64,000 bases of DNA from Ifrita kowaldi. Taxonomy: Eukaryota; Chordata; Aves; Passeriformes; Cinclosomatidae. A model generated the notes under the pieces. It ran no database searches, had not been told where the DNA came from, and saw only the letters and a list, made by a program, of their open reading frames with translations. The stretch is from positions 546,558-610,557 of the forward strand of contig VZRS01012070.1 of assembly GCA_013398055.1 (NCBI GenBank). Direction: 5' to 3'. The stretch's first letter is position 1, and every line of letters begins with the position of its first letter. Shown in pieces: positions 23,071 through 36,000 of the stretch. Position numbers and translations under genes: made by a program.

Positions 23071-26000
23071 GTAAGTCACCAGTGATCCCCCACTGAGTTC
23101 AGCTCCACGTTCTCAGGGGTCTGGGAATCACGGATAATCTGCAGGGGGTGCACAGATAATTTGACACCTGGGTCACCAGCTCTGGCCCCAGGTTGGTGTC
23201 TGTCAGACGAGTTGCGTGAACGGCAGAGTGGGATTTTTCATAACTTTCTTGGTGAAAAATGTTCATTTAGTACTCATTGACCAGCTTCTTCATAGCCTTA
23301 ATATATGAACACACATAGGGCGTTCTTGGTTCAGCAGGCTTAGCCAAGCTGTCATATCTAGCAATGATCCTAAGAGGTCACAGCTGAAGGTGTGTCAGTG
23401 ATGTGGTTCAGGACCTTAATCCACTGTGCTGACCCTAAAAATTAAAAGTGACTCAATCTCTCCAGCTCTCCATCTCTCTTGAGCTTTCTCTGTATGCAAA
23501 TTTATACATAAATTATGAAAAGATAACCAAGCTTCCTACTACCTGTCCAGGGCCCTTCACTTGCTGAGCATAACAATAACTATTGGCAAAGGGATGTCAG
23601 GCTCAGCTAAGCCTCAAATTTGTCTTGTTCATGCAGGTCTCTTTACAAACAAAAGCTTGGAACTTTGTCTCCTATGATATTGGGCAGCACAGTACACTTT
23701 CCAAAGGGTAGGACAATTGTAGTCTTCTGAAATGTTAGAGAAATGACTTACTGCTTTTTGTATGCAGTCAGCTTTTCGAAGTCAGCTGGTTTAGAAAGCT
23801 TTAGGCAACCTGTCTGAGAGTCTTATCTGGGGGAAAATCCAGAGAATGTGTTGAGGAGATGCTCTTGCTTCATCTGCCGGCTTGTCGCAAGACAAAAGAA
23901 GGAAAGAGTAGCCCAGGTAGGGAGGCACTATTGAAGACTTCAAAATGAAAGAAGTTGGGTTACTGGGTCTTAGCCAAGGGAGATTATTTTATTTTTCTTT
24001 TCATCCTACACCACTCTTCAGTACAGTTGTCACCTTTGGTCTTCTCTGTTTAACTAGAAGAGCGGGGACATGGTGAGACCTACCCTTTTAGGTGTATCTT
24101 CACAAATCAAGAGCTTAGCTCTTACCTAAAAAGAGACCACAACGGAGTACAAGTAGGTCAGGCGTCTTCAGCCAACTTGAAGTAAGAGAGGGAAAACAGT
24201 GGGATTTTTCTCAAAGTAAGAACAACTTCTTAACTGAGGGGGAAAGTCCCTGATAAGGTTGTCACCATGAGTATTTCCCTGGCCTAGTGCCTTTCATCAC
24301 AGTAGCAGCCCCTCAACACCAGCTTGTTCAGTCGGCAACACCAGTCTGGCTCAAGCAGACCCGATCTCTCTTTCCTGGGCACACCACTAGTCTCCCGCAG
24401 GCTGATGCTCGCTAACCTCTGTCTCTGTGAAGTGCTTTTGCAGTTCCTTGGAGATGCTGCCAGGTGGCAGTCCCTTAACACAGCATCCTCGGTCTGGGAA
24501 CAGGAGTGCCCTTGATGCACAGCTCTAGCATCTGGGGCTCAGCCAGCACTGTGTAGTGCAAACACTGTGATCAGAGAGGAAAGCCCCAGCTCAAAGGCCA
24601 GCCTAGTTTTCCCTCGAGATTAATGGTGCTGGAGGTAGTCAGGGCAGGGGAAAGGACAAGGAGGGGTTGGACCCTGCTGCAGTGTTTTCATGCTTTAAAA
24701 TACACACACTTCATTTGAATCCCTGCCTTTACGTCTCCCAGCTGCGGTTCTGTCATGCAGACTTTGCGGTCCGTGAGCTGAGCTTGCTGAGGGAGCAGCA
24801 GCTGGGATATATAAAGAGGAAGTATGGCTACCCGTGCTGTCCTCACTCCTCCGCTGCTGTAAGCACTCCATGCATCCTGCTGTCTTGGCTATCCCTCTGC
24901 CCTCTATAACTGAGCAGTTTCTACGAGTGATGGGATACCCCTTTCATTTATCCCAGCTCTCTGACTCAACCCACAAGTTTGCCGGTATCAAATGCTACTT
25001 GCAAAAGCTCCCTGCCTTTACTTTCTCTAAGGCTGTGAGGACGCTGTGCAAAATTAGTGTATGAACTCATGCTCACACCCTGATGTATGTATGACACGAA
25101 AAACAAGGAAAGAACATAACTAACCCTCCCCTGCCATGGCTCTTTGTAGCATGAACAGAAATACATGCCTGGAAACTTCCCCAGCTTAAAGGTAGCAGTA
25201 CATGGTCCTTTCTGAGAGAGCATTCCGATGCAACCACTCCAGTGGGCCAGGAGTGCTTCTTGCTGGTTGATTTTTGTGTCTCCAGGAAACTCAGTGAGCC
25301 CTTGAGAGCAGCACTGAAGAGCAGTGGCTCCATGGCTGTTTATTTTTGGTAAGGTACTTCTGAGCAATGCTAGTCCCCTTCTTGGTCTCAGCCAGGGTGT
25401 TATGTGAGTTCAGGCTGAGCAGCCTCAGGAAGCAGTGTTTGCCTTGTGAGAGCCCAGCTGACGAAGCTGATTATCCGGGGATCCTGACTATCCACTCTGC
25501 ATCATGTATGGAAACAGTCCCGACTTTGGAAGGTGAACAACAGCACATTGTTACTTCTGTGCTGGTGATTCTGGGTTTGGAAGGAGCACCATGTTTGTAA
25601 TGCATTTCACCTCCGCCTGCTCTGGTCTTTCTACTTGTGAAACCTTTGTATTTGGGTTTCAAAAAACTCTTTCCTCCTTCTTTTCAAATAGTTTACTAAA
25701 AAAATCCCCAAGAAATAGCTACTGAAGTGTTGCCCTTATTTTAAGGGTGGGGGATTCCACAGTGCCTCCTCCCCCAGAGTGGGTTACACAGAGTTTACAA
25801 CAAGGACCAGCTTGTTCACAGACAGGAAGGGTGAGAGACAGTGGAATCTGCCATTTGATTTCTCTTCTCTAAATGAAAACACTTTCTCAGAATTGGAGAC
25901 TGTAGCAATATGGCCAAGCCAGACATTAATTTATCATCACTGTTTGTATTACAGAGAAGGGCTGCAATTGTGGATTAGGATGAGGTGTTGCACAAGTGCT

Positions 26001-29000
26001 TGACGAAATGCTTTAACGACCCAAAGAGGCATGTGCATGTAGAACACATTTTAAAGTGACAAATGGCAATCTTTCCTGGTTTTGAGGAGCTACTATGTCT
26101 CTGATGGTACAGTACAGCACTCAATTTCTCTCAGAGGTCTGAAGGAAAGAAAGAGCATCCATGGGAATCCATGGCCTATCTTCCTCCATAAAATCCTTGC
26201 CGTTCTTGACATGCAGCATGCTCTGGTTTATTCCAAAGAAAAAGCACTATAAAAACAACATGAGTCCCACAGAATACGATCAGCTGCTTTCTGCATTAGC
26301 AGCAGTAAAAGAAAGGGACATTTTATTAAAAACAAGGGAACTCACCCAGCTTTCTGTTAAAGTGGCAACATTTTGACAAATTTTCCATTCTCCTCGAAGA
26401 GGCAGCTCTAGACATTGCAAGGAAGCACGCAGTGAATCGCCCTGTGTAGGATGTGCACGAGAGGAAAATGCTCTCAGCACAGCTCCCCTGTGCTCTTGGC
26501 TTTGACAGGCGGCCCTCAGAGGCACGCACAGCAGTGAATGTACCTGTGCATCAGCACATCAGGGAAAAGCTTGGCTTCTCTTCTGTCGTTATTGGCACAT
26601 TTCTCAGCTGGGGAGCCTCCATGTGGAGAATGAGGCTCCTTCTGGTGGGCTGGGAGTATCTGTGCCTTGGGAGGCTTCCAAAAACGCATCCACAACTCAC
26701 CTACAGCAGCTGCCAGAAAAAATGGAGCTCAGACACGAATACACGTGCATGTGTTAAACACACAGCAAAAGGGAGCAGGACCATGAGGAAAGGGGACAGC
26801 AGAACTCCAGGTGGTGGCACATGGGCCAGCTCTTGCAGCCTGACCTCAGCCAGGAGGAAAGCATCCCACCTCTGGCAACCTCCTCGCCCACCATGCTATT
26901 AAGAAAATTATGCTCTTGCTGGATTGAATTTCTCAGCAGATCAAACAGGATTTTGTACTGTGAATTATTAACCCCCATCCTCTGTGAAAGTGCTCAGCTT
27001 TCCAGCCTAATGCCTCGTGTTTAAACAGCTTATGGGGGAAGTGATCAAGCACAGCTAAGGCTCCTATTAGCCACACATGCTAAAAGCATTGCTTTCCGGA
27101 CCAGACAGCATAACAAAGTTGTTCTTGTTGCATTTGCTGGGTATCTAAGTTACATTTGTGAAACAGCTCATGTGGCTTTTCAAAGCCATTGGTGCATTTT
27201 GTCCACGTTTCAGGCTGTTTTCAGAGCTCACAGTGCTGTGTTTGGTGCCTTGCCCAAAATACACGCGCCCTGTGTGCAGCAGCTCCACACATGAGGACTG
27301 TGACATGCTTCTCCGAAAAATAAGTCACAGAGGATGTTTCAGGAGACAAAAAACTGCATTGTTTTTTCTCCCCTTTAATTTGTGGCCAAATCTGCCTGAA
27401 CATCCTGTCTCCAAAAATTTTAAGATCAAGGAAGAGAAAAACTGTGATTAACACTGAATGAAATCCTCTTAATACATTTGAAATGGTTCTTTGTGTAACA
27501 ATAACGTCATGATTCAGGTCTAATCATGGACTGATTCGACAGGATTACTGTTTTATACTGGTCAAAGGAAATTATCAACTTCTTTTAAAAAGAGGATGAT
27601 TTTTACTTCTGAAACATGAAAATATTGAGCCCTAAATAGGTTATCTGCCTAGGAATGTGATTGGTCAAATAATAACAGTCTAATACTGAATTTTATTAAC
27701 AAGGGTGTTCCTAAATCCTAGGTTTTTTCAAGGAATTCTTTTTAAAAATACTCAATGAGTGTCATGAGTCATTTCATGCTTTCAGGAGGCTGAAGGTGAT
27801 ATACTAAGGCTCTTGTTAAGACAAATATTTCTGCACCTAACTCATTTAAACATAATGGTGAGTTTTGTAGTTCAAGGTTGAACTTAGGAATTTGCTGGTT
27901 AAATTGCAAAGTTTTGTCTATATTTCCTGATAAGAAAGTCCCAAACCATCTAACATGGTGGTCACTGACAATAGATTATTATGAATTAACTTTTTTTACA
28001 CACTGGTGACCTTTTAATGTTTCACAAGTTCTGTGCAATAGTGCAGCAATAATTTGAAGAAACGTACATGTAAAATTTACGTTTTCACAAATCTGTTTAA
28101 AAAGCCCTGATATTTTCATCCTTTAGCCTTGTCTACCCAGGACCGAATATTTTTGTTCCTATACTTCTTGCCAAATTCCACTTTTTGAGAAGTGGAAAGC
28201 AGAAAGTGGGGGCAAGTTTGTGATGAAGGAGTGTGTGTGTTTGTGCACATGTGCACGCCTGGAAGCAGCATGGAGAGTTTCTGTATTCAGACATACAGAC
28301 ATAGGGGTGAGAGGGAGGCAAGGCTGTCGAAAGTTTTCAAGGAATTGCATTTATCACATCACTTTCCAATCTGTTTTAGGTATATCACCATCGTGTCTGT
28401 CTGTATTTTTGTCCTGCATGTGTAGAGTATCTTGGGATCTAGTCCCCCTAAATGAAAGGTGATACAGAAATGTAAAGGATTAGTATCATTACAAAAATAG
28501 ACACAAGGAATATGGAAAACATTCCCCACCAGGTTATAACTGTGCTAATGCAAGTCAAATCTGGGTCCTTAATTACTTTACCAGAGTTCCTATAAATGCA
28601 TAGAATTTAACCTCAGAATGTCCTGCCTAGTCCTGTACATGTTAAAAAAAACCCAACAAACCCAACCCTCAGATATATTTCTCAGGGTTTGTGAGCCAGA
28701 TTTCTTCTGCCTGGAAGTCCACAGCCCTGCCCCAGTGCTTGTCCAAGTTAGGCCCGTTCTCCTGCTCCTCAAATTCAAAGAGAACTGAAGTAGCTGGAAA
28801 AAAATATTGCAAAATCCTCAACAAGAAATGATGCCCCTCGCAAACAGCTCCAGGCCATATTATTTAGATTTAGCAACGTGGAAATATTCCAGCAATGCAC
28901 TATTTTGATAATACACAAAATCAAATTGCTGCCTCATGTTGTACTTAATGCAGTACCCCACCTCCACCCCCTACCCTCCTACCCCCAGCTCTTTGTGGGC

Positions 29001-29491
29001 AGGAGGAATGTGACCACAGTGCAGCCTGGGTGGGGAACCAGACCTACAGCAAAGTGTCCTTCCTCTTCCGACAGCTCGGAGAAGCACAAAAAGCTGTGCC
29101 CAAAAGCAATAGCACTGCACTAACTAGTGCTCCTTCTCTTGGTGGGGGGATGGCTTTGATTACCCCTGTTTGATGAGCAGGAGGTGGCACAGGAAGATGC
29201 TGGGAGGCCAGTATTGTGTGGGACTCCACAATTCCTTGAATAGAAAGAGTGGTCTGAATGGTTGTGTGTGCAATGGTTACAGTGCTGCTGGCTTGCCAAG
29301 CCAGGTCTCCCCGGAAAACAGGCCCCAGAAAGGGAGGGCTCACCAAAGAAGATTTTAAAAACCCTTCTCCTTTGCGGCCCTAAAGCTTCCCTTTCTGCCT
29401 GCATTCACGCCAAGAAAATCCTCCCAGCCCTGTAGGGTGGGACCTCAGATCTCATCAAGGACCTCACCAGAGGACTTCCTTTATCCAAGAA

Positions 29492-29775
29492 TCCCGAACC
29501 CATACTGCCATCAGAGCCCAACACAACCCCCTTCGGGTGAGGCGTTCCTTCCCTTGATGTGATCCCATAACTAATAACGTTTCGGGGGTGGTTTTACAGT
29601 AACCAGAGCGGGCTGGGTTTTGTGGTTCTTCCCAGAAGGCAGCAGAAGTCTGTTCCCACAGCCCAGCCGAGGACGCTGAGGACGCACCTGCAGCGCTGCC
29701 GAGCCGGCGCTCCGTGCGGTGGCCACAGTGAATCGGGGGTGACAGCACCGAGAGCAAGGTGATCTTGCCCCGGGG
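29492..29775. promoter_or_regulatory. CpG-dense patch inside SYN3 intron 1
   Basis: I count about 18 CpG dinucleotides in roughly 280 bases, densest in 29665-29720 (GCCGAGGACGCTGAGGACGC and GCGCTGCCGAGCCGGCGC). The introns around it are CpG-poor. It has no coding similarity. A small intragenic CpG island may mark an internal promoter or enhancer; gene body GC variation is the alternative. Confidence 0.35.
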
Positions 29776-30373
29776 AGGAACAGGGCTGGTCACAGCACTG
29801 CTGTGCCCCAGGGATGAAGCTGAAACTTCTGTGGAGCTCCTGCCAAAGTATCAGTGTGTTTAGGGTTACCTTTTGACCCAACACAAACCTGAGATTTACC
29901 CTTTGGTCCCTCCCTGTCGGTATGTACAATGTAAATACTTTTTCTTTCTTTCTGCTCTTGTCTCTGGTCCGTTTAACTTTTAATTCAAACCTTGTTTTCT
30001 GAGGTGTCAAAGCACAAATCCGTCACTCTTATTCTCCATCCTGACACCCTCACCCCTTGCCCCAAGGTACTCTTTCAGAATAAGTATTAACTACCAGCCA
30101 GTCCATCCCACAGCTGAACACTGCATAAAGGTCTCTGGACCAAAGCAGATGTGGACAAAAGCTCCAGCAGTTTGCATACCTCAGCATTTATGGAGTGATT
30201 TTTCCCATCCCTATGCCCTGAGCAGTCAGGACTTGACCATCTCAAAATTCCTTACTGTGTATGGCTGGGAATTTCTAAAGTGGGGAAAGTGGTGGAGGGG
30301 GTGAGAACTGGCTCCTGAAAGGAAAACCTTCCTTATTTCCACCCTTGAAATAAAAGGGCACAAATGCATCTCT

Positions 30374-30430
30374 CCTCCCCCCTCCCCTCCCTGCTGCCCT
30401 TATAGCGTGTAGGGGCTGGGGGGGTCGGGG
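30374..30430. other. C-rich run followed by a potential G-quadruplex
   Basis: A run with C6, C4 and C3 blocks (30377-30391) is followed by GGGGCTGGGGGGGTCGGGG at 30412-30430, which can be split into four G tracts of three or more with loops of one to two bases. That satisfies the usual quadruplex pattern on the plus strand. Whether it folds in the cell is unknown. Confidence 0.5.
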
Positions 30431-33400
30431 CATTCCAGCAGCTGCTGGCCAGTATCCTGGAAACTGCCTCCTTTTTCCCAGTCCCAGCCCCTTTTATGAA
30501 GGAGACAATGCGGACATACAGTGAGTGCCTTGTGCATCACTTGGGCCCCCAGGCCCTTTGACACGGGGATTTTGTACAGTGCCTCACCACCTCCTCACCC
30601 TCCCCGAGGTGCCCCCACACCCAAACCAGGGGGCTTCAGCTTCGCCTTCTCCTGCACTATCCAGAAAGAAATTACATGCCTTATTTTCCCAAGGGCTTGA
30701 GAGAAATATGCGTAATGTGATACCCAGGAAATAATTCAGATAATTCCAGAATTTATCCATGGATGCCTTTTGGTTTGTTTATCCAGGTCTCTTCTTACCA
30801 TTTCTCTCCTTCTTTCTTCCACCCACTTCCTTGCCCACCTCTCCTCAAGAGTCCCTCTCTTCATCATGTGCTGCTCTGGCCCCTCCACAGGGTGGGAAAG
30901 GCTGCTTCCTGCTCCTGATAAGAAGTGGTTTCCATCCAAAGTGCGGCTTGGCTTTCTTTGCTTGTTGTGTCTTGATCCAGAGGCACAAGCTCAGTCAGAG
31001 GATTTGGAGGAATTTACCATTACGATATCCTAGTGTCCTTCTTTTGCATGCTCTCAGCGAGGAGAGCCCATTTTTGGGTTGAAGGTACAAGCCAGCTCTT
31101 GAGTGTGTAGCTCAAGGCCTCTGTTGAACAGTGATACAGATATGAGTCTGGGTTCACTCATATCACAGGGGATTTGGGTTCAGGCTTATTAGTTCATCTG
31201 AAGAATGGCTTTCCAGTTTCCAAGACAGCATTCCAGTATTTGCTATATCAGTTCCACTGAGGTCTCTCCTAGGAAGATCTGAAAATTAGTGAATTAGCCT
31301 GAGGTAGGTAATTTGAGGTGAATTGATCATTTATTATTCCCTGCTGCTGTTAAAGGTACACTCCATATCTGACAGCTGTTGTATATGCTTCCTCTAGCCA
31401 CGGCAATTGAGGCAGACTGGGGCTGGTTGACAAAGTATCTCTGCAAAATAGACTTCTGTCCTTTCCAGATTACTTCATAAGGAGAGGCATTGGGTTTCTT
31501 ATGTCCCTGTAATCACATCAGAGCTGAGGCAGAAAGCGAAAGTTATGTTTGTCTGATGCCTTTGTTCCCAGAAAATATGTCCTTTTCCAGAGCACGCAGC
31601 TTCTTCATCAGAAAGAGAGAGGGGTTCAAGGCAAGCTTCTTTCCTGCAAGCCAGGGCAGACCTTTGGCTGTTTGTCACGGTGCTTCCTCCCTCCCAGTCC
31701 ATGGGGCCACATTTAAATGGATTTCCTAGCTCTATAAATCCCACCCAGGAACTGCTCTTGAGCATGGCCCTGCAGTTTTCTTCAGTCAAAACATGTTTAC
31801 ATGCTAATTCACTGAGATCACAGCAACCGCACCGCCCCATCTGCACCCTGCCTAGCCAAATTACAGCTCTGTGTCCTGCTGAGCTGAACATCTGACATGC
31901 TTTAAAACAAAGGGGTGGCCAGCCAAGCAGTGGTCAGTGCTGCAGGCTGCCTGGGAGAGGTGGTGGGTCTGTGTGGCAAGTGGCTTGCCCAGTGTCCCAA
32001 GCTGGGGACACCGAGCCCTCCTGGGGCAATGAGCTGCTCCTCTGATCGCTGGCAGCTGGCTGTGCTGGAGGTGAGTGGGAGCACTTCTGAGGCTCCCCAG
32101 AAAGGGTTTTGTCTCGTCTTCTGGGCACCGCTCCTCTGCTGCACTACAAGCTGCCTAGATAACTCTGCAGCAGTCAAGTCCTAGGCAGAGGTCTTGAGGA
32201 GACTTCCTCAGGTGGTTTTGGGACAGAGAGCAACCGCAAATGTCTTGTACAACCATGAGACTGCCGGAAACATCCATCTCTCTTTCTCATGAACCCTCAC
32301 CACAGCAGCATGGTCTTCCTTTCCTCTGTCTCATGCCCAATGTAAGGACCACAAACCATTTCATACATGGTGCAGAACTGGCCAAAAGAGTCTCTCTCTC
32401 TTGCAAGAGGTGTGATGCTTCCACAGCATCAGCAATGATTCCAGCTTGCTTAAAATTTGAGGGGCTCCAGGAGGATGCTAAGGCCATTTGTCATTTCAAC
32501 GTGATAGCCTCTACTCTCCAGGGGCTCCAAAACCCCAGGTGACAGTTGAAAGCATCACTCCATGCATTTCAGAGGTGTTTCAGTAAGAAGTGTTTTATTC
32601 TTACCCTGGGCTGTGTCAAAATGATGGGCAGACCAAAATATTTGGCTGCAGATTTCTTAGCACCTGTAGACTTCAGAGACACTAAGAGCAGGTTCAGCTT
32701 CCTGGGGGCCTGTCTTGGAAAGAAAGGGATATATTGTGCCGTTAAAGGAAAGTTCTTGGGACACTGGATGAGACAACATGTGTGGAAAGAGGGATAGGAC
32801 GGGGAGGGCAGTCAGTGTCTAAGCTGAGGTCCCCTGCACTACTCCAGCAACTCCTGACGCTGGATGCACCCTCTGTGTGACCATCCATGGGCACAGCCAG
32901 TACTGCAGAGAGGAGAAAGAGGATTTTGTAACTGTGTGGAGGCCAATTTCCTGGACCAGGCAGGGGAAGCCTCTTTGCTCCATCTGAACCAGGCTGAAGA
33001 CTGTGGTTAGCCGCACTTCATTACAAGCTGAAGCAAAGCATCACCAAGGAGCTTGCAACCAGCTGGTCGGCAAAGAGGAGAGGCCATAGGGGGAGGAAGT
33101 GTGTTTCATAAATGTGGGTAAGGAATGCATATTATGAGCATGCTGGGAATAAAAACAAACTTGTACCAGGGAATAGTGCGCCTCAAATTTCAGACCAGTT
33201 CCTGTGAGCCCTCTGAAAGCTTATTGCAGTTTTTAAGAAGTCGCTGGTTCCAGCAATATCCCCAATGTTTAGGAGTGAGGAATGTTGCCAGACCCTCTAG
33301 AGCCGTGCCTCCAGAAATCTAATGGAATTATTAAGTGCATTTAGAGTTCCTGTTTATTGTTAGAGGCGTGATGCGTTAGCTTGTCTGCTGAGTTGCTTTT

Positions 33401-33846
33401 GTTCATGCAATGCTCATAAATTCAAAACAAAAAGGAAAAACAGCCAGAGATCTGCTTTTTATACGAAACAGGGGTTGTTTGAGTCACCTGGTCTTGCTTA
33501 CACCTGGCTGCTGCATTGTCCTTCACCTATGCAGAAGTGTTATTTGCACCATGCTGATGGATGGGCTGCCTGGGAAGGAAAGCGTGATGCAGCATTCGGA
33601 TGTCCTTTTAAGAATAAAGAAGAAAGCTTTTGACATTTTTAATGTATTTTTCTAATATAGTGGAAAATGTTGACTTTGTTTTGAGCCAGAATGACAAAAC
33701 AACTTTTTTATTTACACGTCAGGTTTCTGGGGAGGGGAGCGTTCAGCTAAAAACTGGTGTGTTTCAGCCATGGGGGAAATTGCCTTCCTACTGTCTCTCC
33801 TTTTTTTATTGGAACAAATAGGCACATAATAAAAATGTGAGCCAGC

Positions 33847-33864
33847 TTTTTTTTTTTTTTTTTT
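33847..33864 (+). repeat. 18-base poly-T
   Basis: Uninterrupted T run. No retroelement body was recognised next to it. Confidence 0.95.
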
Positions 33865-34931
33865 GCTTATACTATAAAATAGGGAGCAAAGCCGGCTTCC
33901 CCTCATTTTCCTTAACTTCTTTATTCTGTCCTGTCTTTGCCAATTGGAAACAGAACCCAGAGTTACTTTGTCTCTGGAAACAGCTCTTGCAGGGCTAAAC
34001 TGTTTTCAATGCTTTCCAAATAGAAGAGCCCTTTGGAGCCTACATGGCCTTCTGAAAGTTTATAGGGGAGGAGGACTGACAAAATAAATTCATATTTTCT
34101 TCTGTCAAGCTTGTTTGGTGAGAGGAAGAACTGGGGAGAAATATTCACAGGGAAATTTATACTGGCAATTTCCCCACTGACTAATCAATATAAAGAGAAT
34201 TATACACAAATATGAATACAAAAAGCTAAAACTGCCTGTCCTCTGTTTTCTTCTCCAACACTACTGTCAGCCTTCCCCTCGCAGGAACAACCTTCTAAAA
34301 GTGCTTTGGTGTCTGCATAGTGTGGGGAGATAGGAACAGAGGTGGTGGAAGGTGTATGTTCTTTTCACAGCAGCGTTCAACCCCAAAGCAAACACGGTTT
34401 CTCAGTTCAGGAGAAGGGACACTGTCGAGATGCAGATATGGCTTCTCTAAATCAATAGCAAAAAGAAACAGGAGCAGAAAGCAGCTCTGTAGTGAGACAG
34501 CATGAGAACAGGCTTCACAAGTACTTCAGCTGTGATGATAAAGCTCCTTGCTCAACATCAGAAGTTCCCGATGCTGTGCCATATGTTGCTCTCCTTTTAC
34601 AGAATAAAGATTGAGTATTAAATGAGATACAGCAAGGAATCATTGATTAGAGTTGTTCCCTGGAAAAGATTAGGAGAACATTTGGTTTTCAGTTTGAAAA
34701 TTAAATGAAAAAGTAACAAGCCTTGAAGGAACTTTCCAATGTGGTTTTCATCTGGCTTGGCAGGTTTCTCCTGGAGAACAGAAAGCTAAAAGAAGATAGG
34801 AATTAGAAAAACATGCTGTGACCCCGATAGAAATTCTTCAGCAAAAAGGGAAACACAGAAGCAAAACAGTATGTAATGAAAGCCAAAAAAATCTTATTTA
34901 ACCATGTCTGTCTCTCTTGTTTCTTCTGCAG

Positions 34932-34989
34932 GGCCAAATATTTCCAGGGGAAGAAGGTGAATGGAGAATTTGATATCCGAGTGGAACAG
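34932..34989 (+). CDS. SYN3: SYN3 coding exon 2 (Trp106-Gln125)
   Basis: This 58-base exon supplies the last base of the Trp106 codon and then AKYFQGKKVNGEFDIRVEQ. This is the signature stretch of the amino-terminal half of the synapsin C domain (Pfam Synapsin, PF02078), with the KYF-GKK motif found in all paralogues. The acceptor is preceded by a strong pyrimidine tract (CTCTCTTGTTTCTTCTGCAG). The donor is GTCAGT at 34990, with C rather than A or G at +3, so it is a little weaker than the other donors here. The length of 58 matches the same exon in other synapsin genes. The exon ends at a codon boundary. It lies inside an otherwise non-coding 22 kb, so it is recognised by homology and splice signals rather than by frame length. 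Confidence 0.95.
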
Positions 34990-35811
34990 GTCAGTGACAA
35001 GTGAATTTGTCTCTAAGGAATGCATGTGGACAGGGCTAAGGAGAGGTACTCTGTCCCAGGAACAGTAATGAGGTTCATAGCCTGTTTTCTGATGTGCTCC
35101 AACAGGGCACTGGACACATCCTGTTTCCCTGTTAGCCTTCGCGCCAGACATTCATTTCAGCTGAAAACTCTTCGTGTTGGGGTCTGTCCCCTGCTCTGTG
35201 TGCTGGTGCAGTGTCTGTCAAACAAAAGTCCCACAGTGACTGAGACTGGACGCTGTTGCCAAAGTAAAAATTATTATCAACAATCATCATCTGCAGGCAC
35301 CCAGCTTGAAAGCAGGCGTAAGGAGAGAGAGATGTAGAGATAAGATGGTGATCCTGAAGGAATCATATGCTTGTTTTATACTCATTAGGGCTATAAAAAT
35401 GTTTGGGTGGGTAAAGAAATCTGCTGAATGTTGTTTGAATGACCCGATATTTTCTGTTTTTATAAAGCTGTTGATTCTGCATCATGTGTGTGTACAGATT
35501 ATTAATGAAGTGGTTTTGAAGGCTTTCTCAGGACCCTCTGCCCTTGAAAAGGTTTCTTCTCTTTTCAAAGAGGTCCTGTCCTGTTGTCTATGACAGTTCA
35601 TGAGTGCACATATTCTGATCAAACCGTGTCTGGGACAGACTTTTCTTTTTTATTGATACCATACTTGCCAGTCTGGGTGGTATTAGCAAGAATAATTCTT
35701 CCTGGCATTCCTTTATCAAAGTCTTTATTTTGCTGGCTGCCTTAGCAGTTATCCTAAAAGAGTATAGGAAAAATTAAAAAAAAAATTTAAATCATGCTTC
35801 TCACTTAGAAG

Positions 35812-36000
35812 CATGGAATCAAATAATTTGGGTTTTGCCTTCAAGCCTCTGATCCAATCCTCTCCATCACTCAAAGCAGGGTCAGCTTCAAAGCTAGACC
35901 TGGTACTCTTGAAAATGACCTGTTAATTCCTTCCCAAACTTCCAGTCTCTACCTTTCCCCTCATACTCCTTCTCCTTAAACGCATTGCACTTGAGGTTCT
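35812..36000 (-). mobile_element. diverged CR1 LINE fragment
   Basis: GCATGGAATCAAATAATTTG at the left edge resembles the inverted CR1 terminus. The inner stretch CACTCAAAGCAGGGTCAGCT and CAAAGCTAGACCTGGT fits the CR1 3' untranslated part in reverse orientation. The right boundary is uncertain because similarity fades beyond about 35930. Confidence 0.7.

Larger units (their letters stand above)
23071..34931 (+). other. SYN3: SYN3 intron 1
   Basis: Bounded by GTAAGT and TTCTTCTGCAG. It contains no recognisable exon or full mobile element. Points of structure are a CpG-dense patch at about 29492-29775, a C-rich/G-rich pair at 30374-30430 and an 18-base poly-T at 33847-33864. The part from about 27450 to 28130 is notably AT-rich and free of recognisable repeats. 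Confidence 0.9.
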
